A stretch of 63,299 bases of DNA from Bordetella sp. (GTDB lineage: Bacteria > Pseudomonadota > Alphaproteobacteria > Caulobacterales > Caulobacteraceae), in assembly GCA_017308115.1 (NCBI GenBank), contig JAFKFS010000017.1, positions 1 to 63,299 on the forward strand, in the 5' to 3' direction. Both the position numbers and the translations under genes were made by a program. The notes beneath the pieces were generated by a model, which ran no database searches, was not told the origin of the DNA, and saw only the letters and a list, made by a program, of their open reading frames with translations. This document shows, in pieces, positions 60,421 to 63,299 of the stretch (position 1 is the first letter of the stretch; every line of letters starts with the position of its first letter).

Positions 60421-61226
60421 GGCCGTCTCCCTAAGTGGGCGGCGTCCCGCAGGCTGCGTGTGAAGGAATGCCGGGGCTCGTACAGCACCTGCGTCGTGGG
60501 GCCTTCCTCGACGATCTCGCCTTCCAGCATGACGGCGATACGGTCGCAGACGGCGCCGGCGGCGGCGATATCGTGGGTGATCATCAGGGCGGCGGCCTGC
60601 TGGGCCTGACGCCGCAACAGGGCCAGAATCTGCAACTGGACCGTCGGGTCCAGCGCCGTGGTCGGCTCATCGGCCAGGATCAGGGCGGGCTGGTTGATCA
60701 GCGCCAGGCCGATCATGGCGCGCTGGCGTTGTCCGCCCGACAACTGGTGCGGGAAAGCGTCGACGCAGGCGTCGGTGCCCGGCAGGCGCATCGCGCGCAG
60801 GGTTTCGACGGCCAGGGCGCGCGCGGCCCTCTTGTCGAGGCCGCGATGACGACGCGCCGACTCGATCAGAATGGAGCCGACCGTCTTCACCGGGTTGAAC
60901 GAGGACAGGGGATCCTGGAACACCATGCCGACACGACCGCCGCGCACGGCGCGCCATTCCGCCTCGTCCAGATTGTCGATGCGGCGGCCTTCCAGATGAA
61001 TCTCGCCGCCCGCGACGCGCACGCCCGGCGGGACCAGGCCGCCGACGGCGAAGCAGGTCAGGGTCTTGCCCGACCCCGACTGGCCGACCAGGCCGACGAT
61101 CTCGCCGCGGCGGATCGTCAGGTCGAGGTTGGGGATCAGGATGCGACCGTCGGCGACGGTCTCCAGCCTCAGCTTGCGGATATCCAGCACGATTCCGTGC
61201 GCCGTGTTCAGGTCAGCAACGCTCAT
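60417..61226 (-). CDS. ABC transporter ATP-binding protein (DppD-like)
   Basis: A 269-residue nucleotide-binding subunit with Walker A LVGQSGSGKTLTCFA near residue 45, Q-loop MVFQDPLSSFNP, signature LSGGQRQRAMIGLAL near 160 and Walker B LILADEPTTALD. ATG 61226 is fixed by the ATGA overlap with the permease; a frame to 62045 covers the permease gene and is a shadow. Partner of the DppF-like ATPase. Confidence 0.94.
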   Translation of the reverse strand: MSVADLNTAHGIVLDIRKLRLETVADGRILIPNLDLTIRRGEIVGLVGQSGSGKTLTCFAVGGLVPPGVRVAGGEIHLEGRRIDNLDEAEWRAVRGGRVGMVFQDPLSSFNPVKTVGSILIESARRHRGLDKRAARALAVETLRAMRLPGTDACVDAFPHQLSGGQRQRAMIGLALINQPALILADEPTTALDPTVQLQILALLRRQAQQAAALMITHDIAAAGAVCDRIAVMLEGEIVEEGPTTQVLYEPRHSFTRSLRDAAHLGRRP

Positions 61227-62029
61227 CGGGTCAGGTTCCGCAGGTGCTGGCCCACGCTGTGGGCGGCCACGATGATGATGACCATGGCGAAGGCGGGGCC
61301 CAGCGTCAGCCACGGGGCTTGCAGCATGAAGGCGCGTCCTTCGCTCAACATGGCGCCCCAGGTCGCGGCCCCCAGCGGTGCGCCTATGCCCAGGAAGGAG
61401 AGGGCGCTTTCGGCCACGATCATCTCGGCGAAGTGGAAGACCACCAGCACCGACAACGTCGGGACGAGGGCGGGCAGGACGTGATGGGCGTAAAGGCGCA
61501 CGACGCTCATGCCGGTCATTTCGGCGGCCTGGACGTATTCGCGCTGAAACAGGCTGCTGGCCTCGGCGTAGACGACGCGGGAGAAGATCGGCCAGGTCAC
61601 CAGGCCGAGCGTCAGCGTGACTGCCCAGAAGCCGCTGTCGCCCAGCAGGGCGATCACCGTCACCGCCATGACGAAGGACGGAAAGGACTGGGTGAAGGTG
61701 GTCAGCAGCTTCAGGGCGCTGCCCAGCCAGGCGCCCTTGTGCGCCGCCGCCAGGCCGAAGGTCGTGCCGATGCTGAAGGCGATCAGGGTAGCGCACAGGG
61801 CCGACCCTACCGACCAGCGCATTCCGTTCAGCAGGCGCGCCAGCACGTCGCGCCCCAGTTCGTCGGTTCCCAACAGATGGCCCGGCGCCAGCGGCGCCGC
61901 CAGACGCATCGACAGGTCGATGGCGCGGTGGTCGTGGCCGGACAGGGCGTCGCCGAAGATCATGACGGCGAGACAGAACAGGCCCACCACGCTGGCGCCG
62001 ACAATGGCGGGGGACAGGCTGCGGCTCAT
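61223..62029 (-). CDS. ABC transporter permease (DppC-like)
   Basis: A 268-residue membrane subunit with an N-terminal helix, the DppC-type segment HLLGTDELGRDVLARLLNGMRWS near residue 50, and an EAA loop near 165 (AAEMTGMSVVRLYAHHVLPAL, in part). It pairs with the upstream DppB-like subunit. ATG 62029 overlaps that gene by four bases. Confidence 0.93.
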   Translation of the reverse strand: MSRSLSPAIVGASVVGLFCLAVMIFGDALSGHDHRAIDLSMRLAAPLAPGHLLGTDELGRDVLARLLNGMRWSVGSALCATLIAFSIGTTFGLAAAHKGAWLGSALKLLTTFTQSFPSFVMAVTVIALLGDSGFWAVTLTLGLVTWPIFSRVVYAEASSLFQREYVQAAEMTGMSVVRLYAHHVLPALVPTLSVLVVFHFAEMIVAESALSFLGIGAPLGAATWGAMLSEGRAFMLQAPWLTLGPAFAMVIIIVAAHSVGQHLRNLTR

Positions 62030-62964
62030 GATGCAGCCCTCGCACGGCTGCGGATGCGCGGGTCCAGCAGTGCCTGCACCGCCTCGGTGACGGCGTTGCT
62101 GAGGAAGACGCTGACCACCATGACGAAGACCACGGCCTGCACCACGGGGAAGTCCAGGTTCAGCGTGGATTGCACCAGCAGCCAACCGATGCCGGGCCAG
62201 GCGAAGATGGTCTCGATGACCACCAGACCCGTCAGCATGAAGGCCAGTTCAGCCCCGATCAGGGCGACGGCGCCCAGCAGGGCGTTGGGCAGAACATGGC
62301 GCCACAGGATCTGGTTTTCGGACGCCCCGGTCGAGCGTGCGGTGCGCACGAAGTCGGCGGCCAGGGCGGCATGAGTGTTGGCCTCGACCACGCGGATCAG
62401 CTTGGGGGCCAGGAAGGAGACGACCGAGATCACCGGCAGCACCCAGGTGGCCGGTCCGCCGTAGCCGATCGAGGGCAGCCATTCGAGTCCGGCGGCGAAC
62501 AGGTTGATCAACAGCAGGGCGATGACGAAACCGGGAAACCCCTGCATCACCGTCAGCACGCCGCGCACCGCGCGACGCGCCGCCCCGGTGCGCTTCTGCC
62601 CCAGCCATGCGCCCAGCGGCAGGGAGATCAGCAGGTTCAGACTCAGCGCCATTGCGGCCAGGAATAGGGTGGCGGGCAGGGAGGCCAGGACCTTGCCCAG
62701 GGCCGGGCTTCCATCGGTCAGCGACTTGCCGAAGTCGCCCTGAAGCAGCCGCAGCATGGTCTGGCCGTACTGGACGATCAGGCTCTTGTCGAAGCCGTAT
62801 TCGACGCGGATCGCCTCGATCTGAGCTGGAGAGGCGCCTTCGCCCGCGATGACCAGGGCCGGGTCGCCGGTCAGCCGCAGCAGGAAGAACAGCACTGTCA
62901 TCGCGGCGATCAGGACAAAGGCGAAGTCCCTCAAGCCGCCAAGCATACGAGAAGAGGAAAACAT
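62026..62964 (-). CDS. ABC transporter permease (DppB-like)
   Basis: A 312-residue permease: FLLRLTGDPALVIAGEGASP after helix 1, VEYGFDKSLIVQYGQTMLRLLQGDFGKSL near residue 55-80 (shown in part), and an EAA loop (RTARSTGASENQILWRHVLPNAL) near 215. First gene of the seven-gene leftward operon, so the 137 bases upstream to 63101 must contain its promoter. No recognisable operator from the F420 regulon is there. Confidence 0.93.
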   Translation of the reverse strand: MFSSSRMLGGLRDFAFVLIAAMTVLFFLLRLTGDPALVIAGEGASPAQIEAIRVEYGFDKSLIVQYGQTMLRLLQGDFGKSLTDGSPALGKVLASLPATLFLAAMALSLNLLISLPLGAWLGQKRTGAARRAVRGVLTVMQGFPGFVIALLLINLFAAGLEWLPSIGYGGPATWVLPVISVVSFLAPKLIRVVEANTHAALAADFVRTARSTGASENQILWRHVLPNALLGAVALIGAELAFMLTGLVVIETIFAWPGIGWLLVQSTLNLDFPVVQAVVFVMVVSVFLSNAVTEAVQALLDPRIRSRARAAS

Positions 62965-63101
62965 CAGGGGCGGCGGCTCGCTTTGCTGCGGGCCGAAACG
63001 CTCGGTCGAGGCTTGGGCATGTCCTGAACGGTCTCCGCCGCAGAGTCGTATCTAAGTTAAGACATCATCCTTAGGGTAAGCGAAGCGCCTGTCAACGGCG
63101 C

Positions 63102-63299
63102 TCAATCGCCGGACATGAGATCGCCGAGCACATCTTGCGTATCCTGCCCCAGCCTCGGCGGCGGGGCGTCATAGCGCACGGGCGTCCTGGACAGGCGGAT
63201 GGGCGAGGCGACGGTGCGGACCGGATCGGCCAGGTCGGGCCGCGTCTGCTCGACCGTCAGGCCGCGATGAATCGCCTGGGGCTCGGCGAACACCTGGTC
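63102..63299 (-). CDS. CaiB/BaiF family CoA-transferase, C-terminal part, cut by window edge
   Basis: The last 65 residues of a family III CoA-transferase. They read QVFAEPQAIHRGLTVEQ, then PVRTVASPIRLSRTPVRYDAPPPRLGQDTQDVLGDLM, the typical C-terminus with PIRLSxTP and PPPxLGQ. The catalytic Asp lies beyond the window. Such enzymes move CoA between carboxylic acids. It lies 137 bases upstream of the ABC operon on the same strand. Confidence 0.82.
   Translation of the reverse strand, partial: DQVFAEPQAIHRGLTVEQTRPDLADPVRTVASPIRLSRTPVRYDAPPPRLGQDTQDVLGDLMSGD

Noticed and set aside
60417-62045. Single 542-codon ATPase frame extending over the permease
   Set aside because: The first ~270 codons are an out-of-frame reading of the permease gene; the ATPase starts at 61226 by the ATGA overlap.
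62965-63101. Possible regulon operator upstream of the ABC operon
   Set aside because: The only dyad-like element (CCTTAGGG) is unrelated to CATACC-N4-GGTATG.
1-63299. tRNA genes, rRNA genes, CRISPR arrays, riboswitches
   Set aside because: Looked for in the intergenic gaps, most of which are under 350 bases; no cloverleaf, array of spaced repeats or recognisable riboswitch core was seen by eye.

Overview
The window is GC-rich, gene-dense DNA from an alphaproteobacterium, most likely Caulobacterales (Brevundimonas or a relative). This placement is inferred from the two TonB-dependent receptors, the ECF sigma/ChrR-type pair, a GAAC-N7-GAAC (alphaproteobacterial LexA-type) box and the pervasive 4-base ATGA/GTGA gene overlaps. 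No rRNA, tRNA, CRISPR array or intact insertion sequence was seen. One degenerate IS6-type transposase remnant lies near 54.6 kb.

Layout. 1-7 kb: a catabolic cluster read leftwards (DUF1295 membrane enzyme, SDR, carotenoid-cleavage-type oxygenase, start of a thiolase), facing a TonB receptor and a tandem HxlR regulator. 7.3-10.1 kb: PepSY proteins and a two-component system. 10.2-16.4 kb: a DNA-repair block (SOS-boxed radical-SAM protein, DUF4130-UdgX fusion, LigD, Ku). 16.5-24.8 kb: an ECF sigma/ChrR-like stress locus with DUF2177, DUF1295, flavin oxidoreductase, DUF1365, photolyase, cyclopropane-fatty-acid-synthase-like methyltransferase and lipocalin. This gene set resembles the singlet-oxygen / modified-fatty-acid regulon of Rhodobacter.

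25-54.5 kb is the most striking part: about 30 kb of catabolic genes built around coenzyme F420. One operon carries npdG, cofE, cofD, cofC, fbiC and a thioesterase. Around it are three luciferase-like (LLM) oxidoreductases, a flavin reductase, two VOC proteins, three CoA ligases, enoyl-CoA hydratases, an SDR, two pairs of acyl-CoA dehydrogenases, a thiolase, a MaoC protein, an MFS transporter and a TonB receptor. Eight copies of a palindrome, approximately CATACC-N4-GGTATG, lie in front of essentially every transcription unit in this block, including the promoter region of the only TetR gene here. I infer a single TetR-controlled regulon. It would take up a hydrophobic substrate through the TonB receptor, activate it to a CoA thioester, use F420H2 (and/or FMNH2) LLM enzymes for an unusual redox or ring step, and finish by beta-oxidation-like chemistry. 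The substrate cannot be read from sequence.

55-63 kb: an SDR, then a tightly overlapping seven-gene operon (two permeases, two ATPases and a lipoprotein of a peptide/opine-type ABC importer, a fumarate-reductase-type flavoprotein, an alpha/beta hydrolase with an atypical nucleophile elbow), and the C-terminal end of a CaiB-type CoA transferase at the right edge.
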